Source: Cognatilysobacter tabacisoli (GTDB taxonomy: Bacteria > Pseudomonadota > Gammaproteobacteria > Xanthomonadales > Xanthomonadaceae). From it: a DNA stretch of 64,000 bases. The position numbers were made by a program, and so were the translations under genes. The notes below the pieces were generated by a model. The model was not told where the DNA came from and did no database searches. It saw only the letters and a list, made by a program, of their open reading frames with translations. The stretch is taken from the NCBI RefSeq assembly GCF_003586305.1, contig NZ_KZ987400.1, forward strand, positions 592,635 to 656,634, given 5' to 3'. Positions 17,002 through 25,315 of the stretch are shown piece after piece. The number at the start of each line of letters is the position of its first letter. Within the stretch, counting starts at the first letter, position 1.

Positions 17002-17898
17002 ATGAAAGCCACCCTTCGCGACGACAACCCCGCCGGCCTGTCGCCGGTGCTCGCCGGCTGCTGGCGGATGGGCGAGTGGGACCTGGACGTGGCCGCGCGC
17101 GTGCGCTGGATCGAGGACGCGCTCGCGCTGGGCATCACCAGCTTCGACCACGCGGACATCTACGGCGACTACCGCGTCGAGGCGCTGTTCGGCGAGGCGC
17201 TGGCGGCCCAACCGTCGCTGCGCGCGCGCCTGCAGATCGTGTCCAAGTGCGGCATCCGGCTGGTGTCGGCGCAGCGTCCCGCGCACCGGATCAAGAGCTA
17301 CGACACCTCGCCGGCGCACGTGGTCGCGTCGGTCGAGCAGTCGCTGCGCGCGCTGCGCACCGACCACCTCGACGTGCTGCTGATCCACCGGCCCGACGCG
17401 CTGATGGACCCGCACGCGCTGGCCGAGGCGTTCGTGTCGCTGCGCGCGGCCGGCAAGGTGCGCCACTTCGGCGTGTCGAACCATGCGCCGTCGCAGTTCG
17501 CGCTGCTGCACCAGTGCCACCCGCTGGTCACGAACCAGCTGGAGCTCTCGCCGCTGCAGCTGGGCGCGCTCGAGGACGGCACGCTCGACCAGGCGATCGC
17601 GCTGGGGCTGCGGCCGATGGCGTGGTCGCCGCTCGGCGGCGGCCGGCTGTTCGACGGCGTCGACGCGCAGTCGCTGCGCGTGCGCACCGCGCTGGCGGCG
17701 CTGGCCGCGCACCACGGCGCGTCGCTGGCGGCGGTGGCCTACGCGTGGACGCTGCGGCACCCGTCGCGGCCGCGGCCGATCACCGGGAGCGGCCGCATCG
17801 ACGGGCTGCGCGACGCGGTCGCCGGGCTCGGCATCGCGCTGTCTTCCGAGGAGTGGTACGCGGTGTGGCAGGCCAGCCGCGGCCACGAGGTGTCGTAG
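17002..17898 (+). CDS. Aldo/keto reductase (YdhF type)
   Basis: A 298-residue TIM-barrel oxidoreductase. The catalytic tetrad is visible: Asp and Tyr in FDHADIYGDY, Lys in IVSKCG, His in LLIHRPDALMD. A cofactor-binding end (PITGSGRIDGLRDAV) fits NADP(H). The overall pattern is closest to E. coli YdhF. Its substrate is unknown. ATG at 17002 is preceded by GAGGAG. It stands alone, transcribed towards the membrane protein at 17914. Confidence 0.93.
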   Translation: MKATLRDDNPAGLSPVLAGCWRMGEWDLDVAARVRWIEDALALGITSFDHADIYGDYRVEALFGEALAAQPSLRARLQIVSKCGIRLVSAQRPAHRIKSYDTSPAHVVASVEQSLRALRTDHLDVLLIHRPDALMDPHALAEAFVSLRAAGKVRHFGVSNHAPSQFALLHQCHPLVTNQLELSPLQLGALEDGTLDQAIALGLRPMAWSPLGGGRLFDGVDAQSLRVRTALAALAAHHGASLAAVAYAWTLRHPSRPRPITGSGRIDGLRDAVAGLGIALSSEEWYAVWQASRGHEVS

Positions 17899-17913
17899 CG
17901 GCGGGTTGCGTCG

Positions 17914-18495
17914 CTACTGCGCGATCGGCGGCGGTGCGGCAGGCGGCGGAGCGTTAGACGGCGGAGCGTTAGCCGGTGCGATCGCGTCGACGAGGCGGTC
18001 GCCGAGCCGGCGCGCGGCGATCGCCCAGGCCGTGCTCGCGCCGGCCAGCGTCGAGAACACCCCGACCAGCAGCGCGATGTCGGAGGCCGGCGACTTGCCG
18101 GCCTCGGCCGGCCACAGCGCCAGCGTCCACCCGCCGGCGGCGATCGCGAACGACGCGGCGGCGAACTTCCACAGCGCGATGCGCGGCCACTGGCCGAACA
18201 GCGCGCGGCACAGCGCGTCGGCCGCGTATACGCCGACCGTCAGCGCGCCCCAGGCGCGCATCAGCGAGTCGATGCCGCCGCGGCCGTCGGCATCGACGCC
18301 GCCGAGCCACACGAACGCACGCGTCAACGCGCGGGTCACGGTCTCGGTCGTGCTGCCGTCGCCGGCGGCGTGGCCCCAGGTCGCGAGCGCCAGCGTCATC
18401 CAGCCGCCATGGAAGACCACGGCGGCCGTGGCCTGCGTGGCGGCGACGTAGCGGATGAGCTGCGCGAGGAGCGCGCGTTGCCAGTGGACGTCCAT
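17914..18495 (-). CDS. Membrane protein of unknown function
   Basis: A 193-residue protein with about four transmembrane segments (TQATAAVVFHGGWMTLALA, WGALTVGVYAADALCRALF, LWKFAAASFAIAAGGWTLALW, IALLVGVFSTLAGASTAWAIAA) and a Pro/Ala-rich tail (SNAPPPAAPPPIAQ). The tail contains a short DNA repeat (GGCGGAGCGTTAG twice at 17946-17970). I do not recognise the family. The start ATG at 18495 lies after an untranslated region that also holds the terminator of the upstream gene. Confidence 0.7.
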   Translation of the reverse strand: MDVHWQRALLAQLIRYVAATQATAAVVFHGGWMTLALATWGHAAGDGSTTETVTRALTRAFVWLGGVDADGRGGIDSLMRAWGALTVGVYAADALCRALFGQWPRIALWKFAAASFAIAAGGWTLALWPAEAGKSPASDIALLVGVFSTLAGASTAWAIAARRLGDRLVDAIAPANAPPSNAPPPAAPPPIAQ

Positions 18496-18574
18496 GCGGT
18501 TTCCCCCCGCGCGGGGCGCGCGGCGGACGCATGGTCGCACGCCGCCGCGGCGGCGACGGCCGCACGCGCCGCGC

Positions 18575-18602
18575 AAAAAAAAGGAGCGGCCGAAGCCGCT
18601 CC
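18575..18602 (-). terminator. Intrinsic terminator of the fasciclin gene
   Basis: Perfect 8-bp stem GGAGCGGC / GCCGCTCC with a CGAA loop. On the minus strand it is followed by eight T residues and sits 24 bp beyond the stop of the gene at 18627-19262. Confidence 0.92.
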
Positions 18603-18626
18603 CGGAGGTGTCGCGCCGCGCCGCGC

Positions 18627-19262
18627 TTACGGCAGCAGCACCTTGTCGATCACGTGGACGACGCCGTTGCTCTGCTTGACGTCGGCGGTCGTGACGTTGG
18701 CGACGTTGCCCTTGGCATCGGTCAGCGTGACCGTGCCGCCGGCGGCCTTGGCGGTCAGCACCGCGCCCTGCACCGTCGTCAGCTTGGCTTCGCCGCCGCC
18801 GTCGGTGATCTGCTGCGTCAGGGTGGCCGCGTCGATGTTGCCCGGCACCACGTGGTAGGTCAGCACGCCGGTCAGGTCGGCCTTGGCCTCGGGCTTCAGC
18901 AGGCCCTCGACCGTACCGGCCGGCAGCGCCTTGAACGCGTCGTCGGTCGGCGCGAACACGGTGAACGGACCGGCGCCCTGCAGCGTCTCGACCAGCCCGG
19001 CGGCCTGTACGGCGGCGACCAGCGTGCTCAGGTTCGGCGCGGCCGACGCGTTGGCGACGATGTCCTTGCTGGCGTCCATCGCGACGCCGCCGACCATCGG
19101 GTTGGTGGCGGCCGGTGCGGCCTCCGCCGGCGGTGCGGTTTCGGCGGGGGCGGCGGCATCGGGCATCGCGGCGGTGTCGGCGGGGGCGTCGGCCTGGTTG
19201 CCGCCGCAGGCGGCGAGGGCGAACGTCGAAGCGAGGGCGAGGGTCAGCAGCTTGTACGTCAT
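18627..19262 (-). CDS. Fasciclin-domain lipoprotein
   Basis: A 211-residue lipoprotein (lipobox ALAAC, Cys about 19), an Ala/Pro/Glu linker to about residue 55, then one FAS1 domain: the H1 motif GPFTVFAPTDDAFKALPAG, the central LTYHVVPG and the terminal GVVHVIDKVLLP. Fasciclin domains mediate adhesion to surfaces or matrix; the precise partner is unknown. It is displayed on the envelope by lipidation. ATG at 19262 is preceded by GGAGACCCCC. Confidence 0.92.
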   Translation of the reverse strand: MTYKLLTLALASTFALAACGGNQADAPADTAAMPDAAAPAETAPPAEAAPAATNPMVGGVAMDASKDIVANASAAPNLSTLVAAVQAAGLVETLQGAGPFTVFAPTDDAFKALPAGTVEGLLKPEAKADLTGVLTYHVVPGNIDAATLTQQITDGGGEAKLTTVQGAVLTAKAAGGTVTLTDAKGNVANVTTADVKQSNGVVHVIDKVLLP

Positions 19263-19454
19263 GGGGGTCTCCTGGAAAGTTGAGCAGTGCTGGAGCGCGG
19301 GCCACGCAAGCGGCCGGCTTCAACTGCCGGGGGACATACGCCGGGCCCGCCGGGGCAGATGCATCACCGGTTCTTAACGTCCGCGCCGCAGCGGGGCGTC
19401 GTCGCGTCGCCCACGCGCGATCGGCGACAATGCGCGCAGACCCCGGGATCGCCC

Positions 19455-19865
19455 ATGTCGAAACAGTCCAAGGCCAAGCGCGACGCGCGCAAGAAGAAGG
19501 AACCCGCGCGGCCGATCCGGCGCCTCGGCAGCACGCTGCGGCCGCATGCGCGGCTGGTCGACGCCGCCGGTGAGGTGTTCGGCGGTGCCGGGTTCCGCGA
19601 CGGCGAGTGGCTGATGGTGCTGGCCGGGCAGGTCGTCGCGCGCACCGAGAGCGCGGCGATGATGATTGCGATGCTGCGCCACGCGGCGACGGTGCTCGAA
19701 GCGCCGGGCCGCACGATCGCGCTGAACTGCTCGCCGACGCTCGAGGGCGCCGCCGCGAGCGAGGCTCTTGGCGAAGGCCGCACGCTCGACGAGTACCTGG
19801 CGTTCCTCGAGGCCGAGCGCGCCGAGCGGGCCACCCGCGCGCAGGCTCCCGCCGCGCTGCACTGA
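19455..19865 (+). CDS. Hypothetical protein with basic N-terminus
   Basis: A 136-residue protein. The first 27 residues are highly basic (KQSKAKRDARKKKEPARPIRR); the rest looks like a small alpha/beta domain (LRPHARLVDAAGEVFGG, GEWLMVLAGQVVART, MMIAMLRHAATVL). The tail is acidic then Ala-rich. It could bind nucleic acid, but I do not recognise it. It ends 7 bp before the stop of the next, convergent gene. Confidence 0.65.
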   Translation: MSKQSKAKRDARKKKEPARPIRRLGSTLRPHARLVDAAGEVFGGAGFRDGEWLMVLAGQVVARTESAAMMIAMLRHAATVLEAPGRTIALNCSPTLEGAAASEALGEGRTLDEYLAFLEAERAERATRAQAPAALH

Positions 19866-19872
19866 GCCGCGC

Positions 19873-20184
19873 TCAGCCGGCGTCGGGATCGGGGTCGTAC
19901 TTGCGGCGCAGGCCGGCCGGCGGTGCGATCCCGATCGGGAACTGGGTCGTCACCCGCGCGCCGCTGACCATGCCCCAGCGGATCCCGATGCGCCGCAGCC
20001 GCGCGCGCACGATCGGCTGCAGCGCCGGCGGCGTGATCGCCAGCACGGCGTCGTGGCGTTCGGCCCAGCCGCATGCCAGCTCGAACATGCCGCCCGCGTT
20101 GGCCTGCAGCTGCGGCATGCCGCGCTCCAGCGCCTCCAGCGCGGCGTCGATCTCGGGCGGGATGTGCAGCGTGTCGGTGGTCAC
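19873..20184 (-). CDS. Hypothetical protein
   Basis: A 103-residue soluble protein with GTG start preceded by AGGA at eight bases. It has a predicted helical first half (IDAALEALERGMPQLQANAG) and a basic middle (IVRARLRRIGIRWG). Family not recognised. It is convergent with the gene ending at 19865 and divergent from the antiporter at 20285. Codon use looks like its neighbours, which supports coding. Confidence 0.6.
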   Translation of the reverse strand: MTTDTLHIPPEIDAALEALERGMPQLQANAGGMFELACGWAERHDAVLAITPPALQPIVRARLRRIGIRWGMVSGARVTTQFPIGIAPPAGLRRKYDPDPDAG

Positions 20185-20284
20185 GTTTCCGATCCTACGC
20201 CGCGCCGGCCGCGGCGGTTTTCACGCGGTCGCGACGCGCCCGGCCCTCGGGCAGACTGCGCCATCGCCCGCGCCCTGAATCCGC

Positions 20285-21523
20285 ATGCCGCACGCCGTCA
20301 CGACCACCGAGCTGTTCCTGATCGCGATGGCGATCATCTTCTCCGTGCCGTACCTGGTCTGGCGGCTGGGCCGCACCGAGTACGTGGCCCCGCTGGTGGT
20401 GGTGCAGATCATCGCCGGCATCGTGCTCGGGCCCGGCGTGCTCGGGAAGGCGTTTCCCGACTACTACGCGTTCGTGTTCACCGCCGACGTCGTCGCCGCG
20501 CTCAACGGCGTGGCGTGGTGGGCGGTGATGCTGTTCGTGATGATCGCCGGCATCGAGCTGGACGTGCGCAAGGCGTGGACCAGCCGCCGCGAGAGCGCGG
20601 TCACCGCGGGGCTCGCGCTCGGCATGCCGCTGCTGTTCGGCAGCGCGGCCGCATGGGGGCTGCTGGCGTTCCCGGGCTGGATCGGCGAGCGCGCGCAGTC
20701 GTGGCAGTTCGTCGTCGCCGTCGGCATGGCGTGCGCGGTGACGGCGCTGCCGATCCTGATCCTGCTGATGGAAAAGCTTGGCCTGCTGCGCGACCCGATC
20801 GGCCAGCGCATCCTGCGCTACGCCAGCCTCGACGACATCGCGATCTGGGGCGTGCTGGCGGTGGTGCTGATGGACTGGGAGCGGATCGGCCGGCAGGTCG
20901 CGTTCCTCGTCGCGTTCGCGCTGGCCTGCGTGCTGTTCCGCCGGCTGATGCGCCGGCTGGCCGAACGCGACCGCTGGTACGTCGCGCTGATCTGGCTGGC
21001 CGCGTGCGCGTTCGGCGCCGACTGGGCCGGGCTGCACTTCATGGTTGGTGCGTTCCTGGCCGGCGTGGTGATGGACGCGGAGTGGTTCGACCAGCACGGC
21101 ATGGACACGCTGCGCCACCACGTGCTGCTGGTGCTGATGCCGGTGTTCTTCCTCAGCACCGGGCTCAAGACCGCGTGGACGCTCGGCGGCGCGGCGGTGT
21201 TCCTCGCCGCCGCGGCGCTGCTGCTGGCGTCGGTCGGCGGCAAGCTCGCCGGCGTGCACCTGGCCGGACGGTTCCTGAAGTGGCCGCGCGGCGAGGCCTC
21301 GCTGATCGGCTGGCTGCTGCAGACCAAGGCGCTGATCGAGATCATTTTCGCCAATATCCTGCTCGACAAGCAGATCATCACCAGCGGCATGTTCACCGCG
21401 CTGCTGCTGATGGCGGTCGCGAGCACGATGCTGACGGTGCCGCGGGTGGCGCCGATGCTGCGGCGGCGCGACGTCGCGCTCGTAGCCGCCCGCGACGCGC
21501 AGACCGGATCGCGGCCGCGCTGA
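20285..21523 (+). CDS. CPA2-type cation/proton antiporter
   Basis: A 412-residue membrane protein with about 12 hydrophobic segments and a KefB/NapA-like pattern: VVVQIIAGIVLGPGVLGKAFP, VMLFVMIAGIELDVRKAW, SLDDIAIWGVLAVVLMDW (paired Asp) and LMPVFFLSTGLKTAW. It should exchange Na+ or K+ for H+. No TrkA-N or regulatory tail follows the membrane part, and the C-terminus is a short basic stretch. It is a different family from the CPA1 antiporter at 8836, so the window encodes two. Confidence 0.9.
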   Translation: MPHAVTTTELFLIAMAIIFSVPYLVWRLGRTEYVAPLVVVQIIAGIVLGPGVLGKAFPDYYAFVFTADVVAALNGVAWWAVMLFVMIAGIELDVRKAWTSRRESAVTAGLALGMPLLFGSAAAWGLLAFPGWIGERAQSWQFVVAVGMACAVTALPILILLMEKLGLLRDPIGQRILRYASLDDIAIWGVLAVVLMDWERIGRQVAFLVAFALACVLFRRLMRRLAERDRWYVALIWLAACAFGADWAGLHFMVGAFLAGVVMDAEWFDQHGMDTLRHHVLLVLMPVFFLSTGLKTAWTLGGAAVFLAAAALLLASVGGKLAGVHLAGRFLKWPRGEASLIGWLLQTKALIEIIFANILLDKQIITSGMFTALLLMAVASTMLTVPRVAPMLRRRDVALVAARDAQTGSRPR

Positions 21524-21622
21524 TCGCGGCCCCGCCGGGCGGCAGGTCGCAGCGCCCTGACGGCAGCGCGCACCGGCGATCGTCTCGCCGGCGCGCGCCG
21601 GGGTCGAACGAAGCGATGCGGG

Positions 21623-21829
21623 TCAGTGCTTGCCGCGACGGCCCTTCAGGTTGTCGCTGGTGCCGGACTCGTTGTTGGTGCGCGTGGTGACGTGGTCGTC
21701 GTCCAGGTGCGCGGTCGGCTGCTTCTCGTTGCGGTCGTTGGCGCGGGTGTCGTGGCTGGGCTCGTTGCGCGAGGCGTCGCGGGTCGGATCGCGGCGTTGC
21801 TTGTCCTGGGTGGTCTGGCGCTGGGTCAT
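21623..21829 (-). CDS. Small very hydrophilic protein
   Basis: A 68-residue protein made almost only of polar residues (QRQTTQDKQRRDPTRD, then NEKQPTAHLDDDHVTTRTNN), ending NLKGRRGKH. It is probably intrinsically disordered, like small stress-protective hydrophilins. The ATG at 21829 follows GGAGACCGCC; the longer upstream frame is not needed. Function unknown. Confidence 0.6.
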   Translation of the reverse strand: MTQRQTTQDKQRRDPTRDASRNEPSHDTRANDRNEKQPTAHLDDDHVTTRTNNESGTSDNLKGRRGKH

Positions 21830-22026
21830 CGGCGGTCTCCATGGGGGACGCGGAACGTCGTGTGTCCGCGATGCCACCGTGCCGCGCGCGGCGTTAGCGC
21901 CGCGGCACGCCCGCGTTAGCGGCGTCGTCACCTTCCTGTCGCTCGGCCGCGCCATGCGGCGGTGAGCTGGCATTGCGTCGACACGCCGCGACTATGCTGG
22001 CGCGCCGCACCCCATGGAGAACCGCC

Positions 22027-22545
22027 ATGCGCCAGAACCCCGTGCACCGCCCGACCGTGGGGGCCGCCGCCCTCGCGTTGACCGCCGCCGTCGCATCGAG
22101 CGCGCTGCTGGCCGCGTGCCAGCCCCGTACGCCCGCGACGGACGACGCCACCGCGCCGACCGCGACCGCACCGGCACCGGCGCCTGCATCGACGGCACCG
22201 ACGTCCGCCGCGCCGCCTGCGCCGACGCCGGCAACGCCGCCGCGCTTCGCCGGCAAGGTCTGGCGCGCCGCGGCGGGCGGACCGGTCGAGCCGGGCACGA
22301 CGTACGCGTTCCTCGACGACGGCACGCTGGTTATCGATTCGCCCAATGGCACTCCCATGGTCGGGGCGTGGGCGCAGGCCGACGGCCGAATGACGATGAC
22401 CGAAGAAGGCGTCACCTACCCGGTCGACGTGCTGCAGCTGGACGACAGCACGTTCCGCCTGCGCAGCAACAATCCGGGCGGCGCGGTCGAGATCACCCTC
22501 GAGGCCGCGCCGGACGTCGCGCTGCCGGTGGCCCCGGCGAAGTGA
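22027..22545 (+). CDS. Lipoprotein of unknown function
   Basis: A 172-residue lipoprotein (LLAAC, Cys about 31). A Thr/Ala/Pro linker (about 35-70) leads to a compact beta domain (KVWRAAAGGPVEPGTTYAFL, DGTLVIDSPNGTPMVGAW, LQLDDSTFRLRSNN). The beta domain resembles lipocalin-like or META-like lipoprotein domains by pattern only. ATG at 22027 is preceded by GGAGAACCGCC. Confidence 0.72.
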   Translation: MRQNPVHRPTVGAAALALTAAVASSALLAACQPRTPATDDATAPTATAPAPAPASTAPTSAAPPAPTPATPPRFAGKVWRAAAGGPVEPGTTYAFLDDGTLVIDSPNGTPMVGAWAQADGRMTMTEEGVTYPVDVLQLDDSTFRLRSNNPGGAVEITLEAAPDVALPVAPAK

Positions 22546-22582
22546 CGGCGCCCGTGCGCGCGCACGCACCGCAGGCCCGCGC

Positions 22583-23212
22583 ATGCGCCTGCTGATCGCC
22601 GGTGCGACCGGCCTGGTCGGCGCGCAGGCCCTGCGGCTGGCGCTGGCCGATCCGCGGGCGCAGCGGGTGGTCGCGCCGACGCGCCGCGCGCTGCCCGCGC
22701 ACATGAAGCTCGACAACCCGATCGTCGACTACGCGGCCCTGCCCGACGACGCGCCGTGGTGGCGCGTCGACGCGGTCGTGTGCGCGCTGGGCACGACGAT
22801 CCGTGCGGCCGGCTCGCAGGCGGCGTTCCGCGCGGTCGACCACGGCTTCGTGCTCGCGGTCGCGACGCGTGCGCTCGCGCACGGCGCGCGCCGCTTCGCG
22901 CTAACCTCGGCGATGGGCGCCGACCCGGCGTCGCGGGTCTTCTACAGCCGGACCAAGGGGGAGGTCGAGCGCGACCTCGCCGCGCTCGGCTACCCCTCGC
23001 TGACCTTTGTGCGGCCCGGCCTGCTCGGCGGCGATCGGGCCGAATCGCGGCCGGCCGAACGCGCCGGCCTGCACGTGCTCGGCGCGCTCGGCCCGCTGCT
23101 GCCGCGTCGCTGGCGCATCAGCCCGGCGAGCCACGTCGCCCGCGCGCTGGTCGACGCCGCGCTGAGGGCGCCCCCCGGGGTCCACGTGGTTGGCGCCGAC
23201 GCGCTCGCGTGA
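22583..23212 (+). CDS. NAD(P)-binding nucleoside-diphosphate-sugar-epimerase-like protein
   Basis: A 209-residue atypical SDR close in pattern to the HTATIP2/YbjT type. The N-terminus is a Rossmann motif (LLIAGATGLVGAQALRLAL), followed by VDAVVCALGTT, the Ser-containing FALTSAMGAD and a YSRTKGEVERDL Tyr-Lys pair. It probably binds NAD(P); the substrate is unknown. It starts 38 bp after the lipoprotein stop on the same strand and may be cotranscribed with it. Confidence 0.85.
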   Translation: MRLLIAGATGLVGAQALRLALADPRAQRVVAPTRRALPAHMKLDNPIVDYAALPDDAPWWRVDAVVCALGTTIRAAGSQAAFRAVDHGFVLAVATRALAHGARRFALTSAMGADPASRVFYSRTKGEVERDLAALGYPSLTFVRPGLLGGDRAESRPAERAGLHVLGALGPLLPRRWRISPASHVARALVDAALRAPPGVHVVGADALA

Positions 23213-23214
23213 CG

Positions 23215-23244
23215 AAAAGAAAGGCCGCCGGAAAACCGGCGGCC
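23215..23244 (-). terminator. Terminator of the beta-barrel gene
   Basis: Stem GGCCGCCGG / CCGGCGGCC with an AAAA loop. On the minus strand it is followed by TTTCTTTT. It lies 40 bp past the stop of the gene at 23285-23833 and directly after the convergent gene, so it may also slow transcription from the other side. Confidence 0.85.
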
Positions 23245-23284
23245 AATGGGGTGACGCGGAGAGAGAGGACGCGGCGGGCGCGGG

Positions 23285-23833
23285 TCAGAAGTCGAAGCGC
23301 ACCTGCACCTGGCCGACGTCGAGGTCGGCGTCGTCGAGCTCGAAGCGGCTGACCTCGCCGCGCAGCGCGACCGAGTCGGTCAGCCGGTACTGCACACCTA
23401 GGCCGTAGGTCGGGTCGGTGCCGCTGTCGTCGACGCGGCCGGTCAGGCCCGGGATCGACGCGTCGACGTTCCAGCGCTGCACGCCGGCCTTGGCGTACGC
23501 CGAGAAGCGCTCGGTGATCGGCAGCGAGCCGACCGCGGTGAGGTACGCACTGTCGGCCTCGATGTCGGCGCCGACGCCGCGCGGCTCGAGCGTGCCGAAG
23601 TCGGTGTAGCCGGCCTCGACGCCGAAGTAGCGGTTGACCTGGTAGCCGCCGAACACCGAGAACGCGGTGTCCTCGTCGTCGTAGCCGGACTCGTCGACCA
23701 TGGCCTGGCCGACGCCGGCGCCGGCGTAGAAACCGCCTTCGGCGGCCTGCGCGCCGAACGCGGCGGCGGCAAGGGCGGCGACGAGGACGGTGCGGGCCAG
23801 CAGACGGCCGGAACGGGTGGTGCGCTTGCTCAT
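23285..23833 (-). CDS. OmpA/OmpW-like outer membrane beta-barrel protein
   Basis: A 182-residue protein with a signal peptide (VLVAALAAAAFGAQA) and an eight-stranded barrel pattern: FYAGAGVGQAMV, FSVFGGYQVNRYFGVEAGYTDFG, AYLTAVGSLPITERFSAYAKAGVQRW, and the final strand GQVQVRFDF ending in Phe, the outer-membrane assembly signal. It is the membrane domain only, with no peptidoglycan-binding OmpA C-domain. The ATG at 23833 follows AGGAGTCCATGA. Confidence 0.9.
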   Translation of the reverse strand: MSKRTTRSGRLLARTVLVAALAAAAFGAQAAEGGFYAGAGVGQAMVDESGYDDEDTAFSVFGGYQVNRYFGVEAGYTDFGTLEPRGVGADIEADSAYLTAVGSLPITERFSAYAKAGVQRWNVDASIPGLTGRVDDSGTDPTYGLGVQYRLTDSVALRGEVSRFELDDADLDVGQVQVRFDF

Positions 23834-24091
23834 GTCATGGACTCCTGCGGCGGATCGCGCGACGAGAGGGGGGAGGGAGTCGGCGTCCGCGATGGGCCCC
23901 GGCGGGGTGCCTGGACGGCCATCGTTGCGGACCCTTGATGGGCCCGGCCCGCGGCGTCCGAAGGCCGCCGGCGGCGACGCAGCGTGCCGCCCGTGGAACG
24001 CGACTGGCCTCGGGCGCATTGTTGTTGCGCTGTTGGCGCCTAATCGCCATCGCCTACCATCGGCCCGACCCCTCCCGCAGGACCCGCGCCG

Positions 24092-24937
24092 ATGCCCATG
24101 CCGCTGCCGCCGCGCCCTTCGCCGTTCCGCCGGGTGGCCGCGGTCGCGCTCGCGCTCGTGCTGGCCGCCTGCACGACGCCGCGGTCGGGCAGCGAACTGG
24201 CCGCGTGGACGCCGTCGCCGAACGTCGACGGGCGCCGCGCGCAGCTGGTCGTGCTGCACCACACCCAGACCGCCACCTTCGACGAAGCGCTGCGGATGCT
24301 GCGCACGCGCAACCCGTCCGGGCGCGTCAGCGCGCACTACCTGATCGGGCGCGACGGCCGCACCGTGCAGCTGGTCGACGAGAACGCGCGCGCCTGGCAC
24401 GCCGGCGCGGGACGCTGGGGCGCGATCACCGAGGTCAACTCCGCGTCGATCGGCATCGAGCTCGAGAACGACGGAGTCGCGCCGTTTCCGCACGTGCAGG
24501 TCGACGCGCTGCTGCGGCTGCTCGACGACGTCACCGCGCGGCAGCGGATCCGCCGCGAGCAGATCGTCGCGCACGGCGACATCGCGCCGACGCGCAAGCA
24601 GGACCCTCATGCCGGCTTCCCGTGGGCGCGTCTGGCCGCCGCCGGCTACGGCCTGTGGCCGCGCGAGCCGCTGCAGGCGCCGCCGGCGGGTTTCGATCCG
24701 TGGACGGCGCTCGCGCTGGTCGGCTACGACGTGCGCGATCCGGCCGCGGCGCTGCGCGCGTTCCACCGCCGCTTCCGCGGCCACGACCGCGACGGCTGGG
24801 AGCCCGGCGATGCCGAGGTGCTGTACGACCTGCAGCGACAGCGGCTTGGCCTGCCGTCGCCGCCGCTGACGCCGGTGCCTTCGGTGCCGCCCGTCCGCGA
24901 TCCGGCACAGCCGGCGGTGCCGGCGCCGCCGCAGTAG
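24092..24937 (+). CDS. AmiD-like N-acetylmuramoyl-L-alanine amidase lipoprotein
   Basis: A 281-residue lipoprotein (LVLAAC, Cys about 27) with an Amidase_2 zinc domain: His in VVLHHTQT, His in IVAHGDIAP, and Asp in KQDPH as the third ligand. It should cut the amide bond between MurNAc and the stem peptide in the periplasm, like outer-membrane AmiD. About residues 205-255 (YDVRDPAAALRAFHRRFRG) look like a peptidoglycan-binding helical domain, and the tail is Pro-rich. Two close ATGs exist (24092, 24098); both keep the signal. Confidence 0.92.
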   Translation: MPMPLPPRPSPFRRVAAVALALVLAACTTPRSGSELAAWTPSPNVDGRRAQLVVLHHTQTATFDEALRMLRTRNPSGRVSAHYLIGRDGRTVQLVDENARAWHAGAGRWGAITEVNSASIGIELENDGVAPFPHVQVDALLRLLDDVTARQRIRREQIVAHGDIAPTRKQDPHAGFPWARLAAAGYGLWPREPLQAPPAGFDPWTALALVGYDVRDPAAALRAFHRRFRGHDRDGWEPGDAEVLYDLQRQRLGLPSPPLTPVPSVPPVRDPAQPAVPAPPQ

Positions 24938-25315
24938 CGCCGGGCGCCGCGGCGTGAAGGTTGTGTTGCGTTCAGCGTCGCGCGCCGTGCGCAGCGCAGC
25001 GGCCGTCACGGGTTCGTTCGCGACGCGGTCACGCATTCCGCGCGGCTAGCGCAGCGCGCCGGTGACGCGCGTTAATTCGGCGTTGCGCGGCCGCAGCCCG
25101 CGCCGCTGCGGTTCATCCGCACCCGCGCACCGTGCCGAGGCGCGCCAGGCGGGTGGCGAACGTCCCGCAGAGGACGCGTCGGACGGTGGCGGGCAGGGCG
25201 GCACCACCGCCCTGCCTTTTTCGCTGGATCCCGCGCGCGGCGCTGCACCGTGTCGATGGTCGCCGTGACGAAGGGCTAACGCGCCGGCGCGGGCACGCGC
25301 CTAGACTCGGCCGCG
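24938..25315. other. 378-bp gene-free region with an orphan terminator
   Basis: No protein gene seen. It contains the 13-mer GCGTTCAGCGTCG (24968-24980) also present at 3942, and a strong plus-strand terminator at 25192-25221 that lies 255 bp after the amidase stop. A small RNA or a long 3' untranslated region would explain the latter. Confidence 0.5.
25192..25221 (+). terminator. Strong intrinsic terminator with no adjacent gene
   Basis: Stem GGCAGGGCGG / CCGCCCTGCC (10 perfect pairs), five-base loop, then TTTTT. It is oriented for plus-strand transcripts. The nearest upstream plus-strand gene ends at 24937. Confidence 0.85.

Noticed and set aside
14217-17159. Very long open frame on the minus strand (about 980 codons)
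   Set aside because: It is the antisense shadow of the GAF-PAS-GGDEF-EAL gene. In GC-rich DNA stop codons are rare in the opposite frames, and its translation is Arg/Gln/His-rich without any domain.
17946-17970. Short direct repeat GGCGGAGCGTTAG in two copies
   Set aside because: It lies inside the Pro/Ala-rich tail of the membrane protein gene and is explained by the repeated peptide NAPPSNAPPP.
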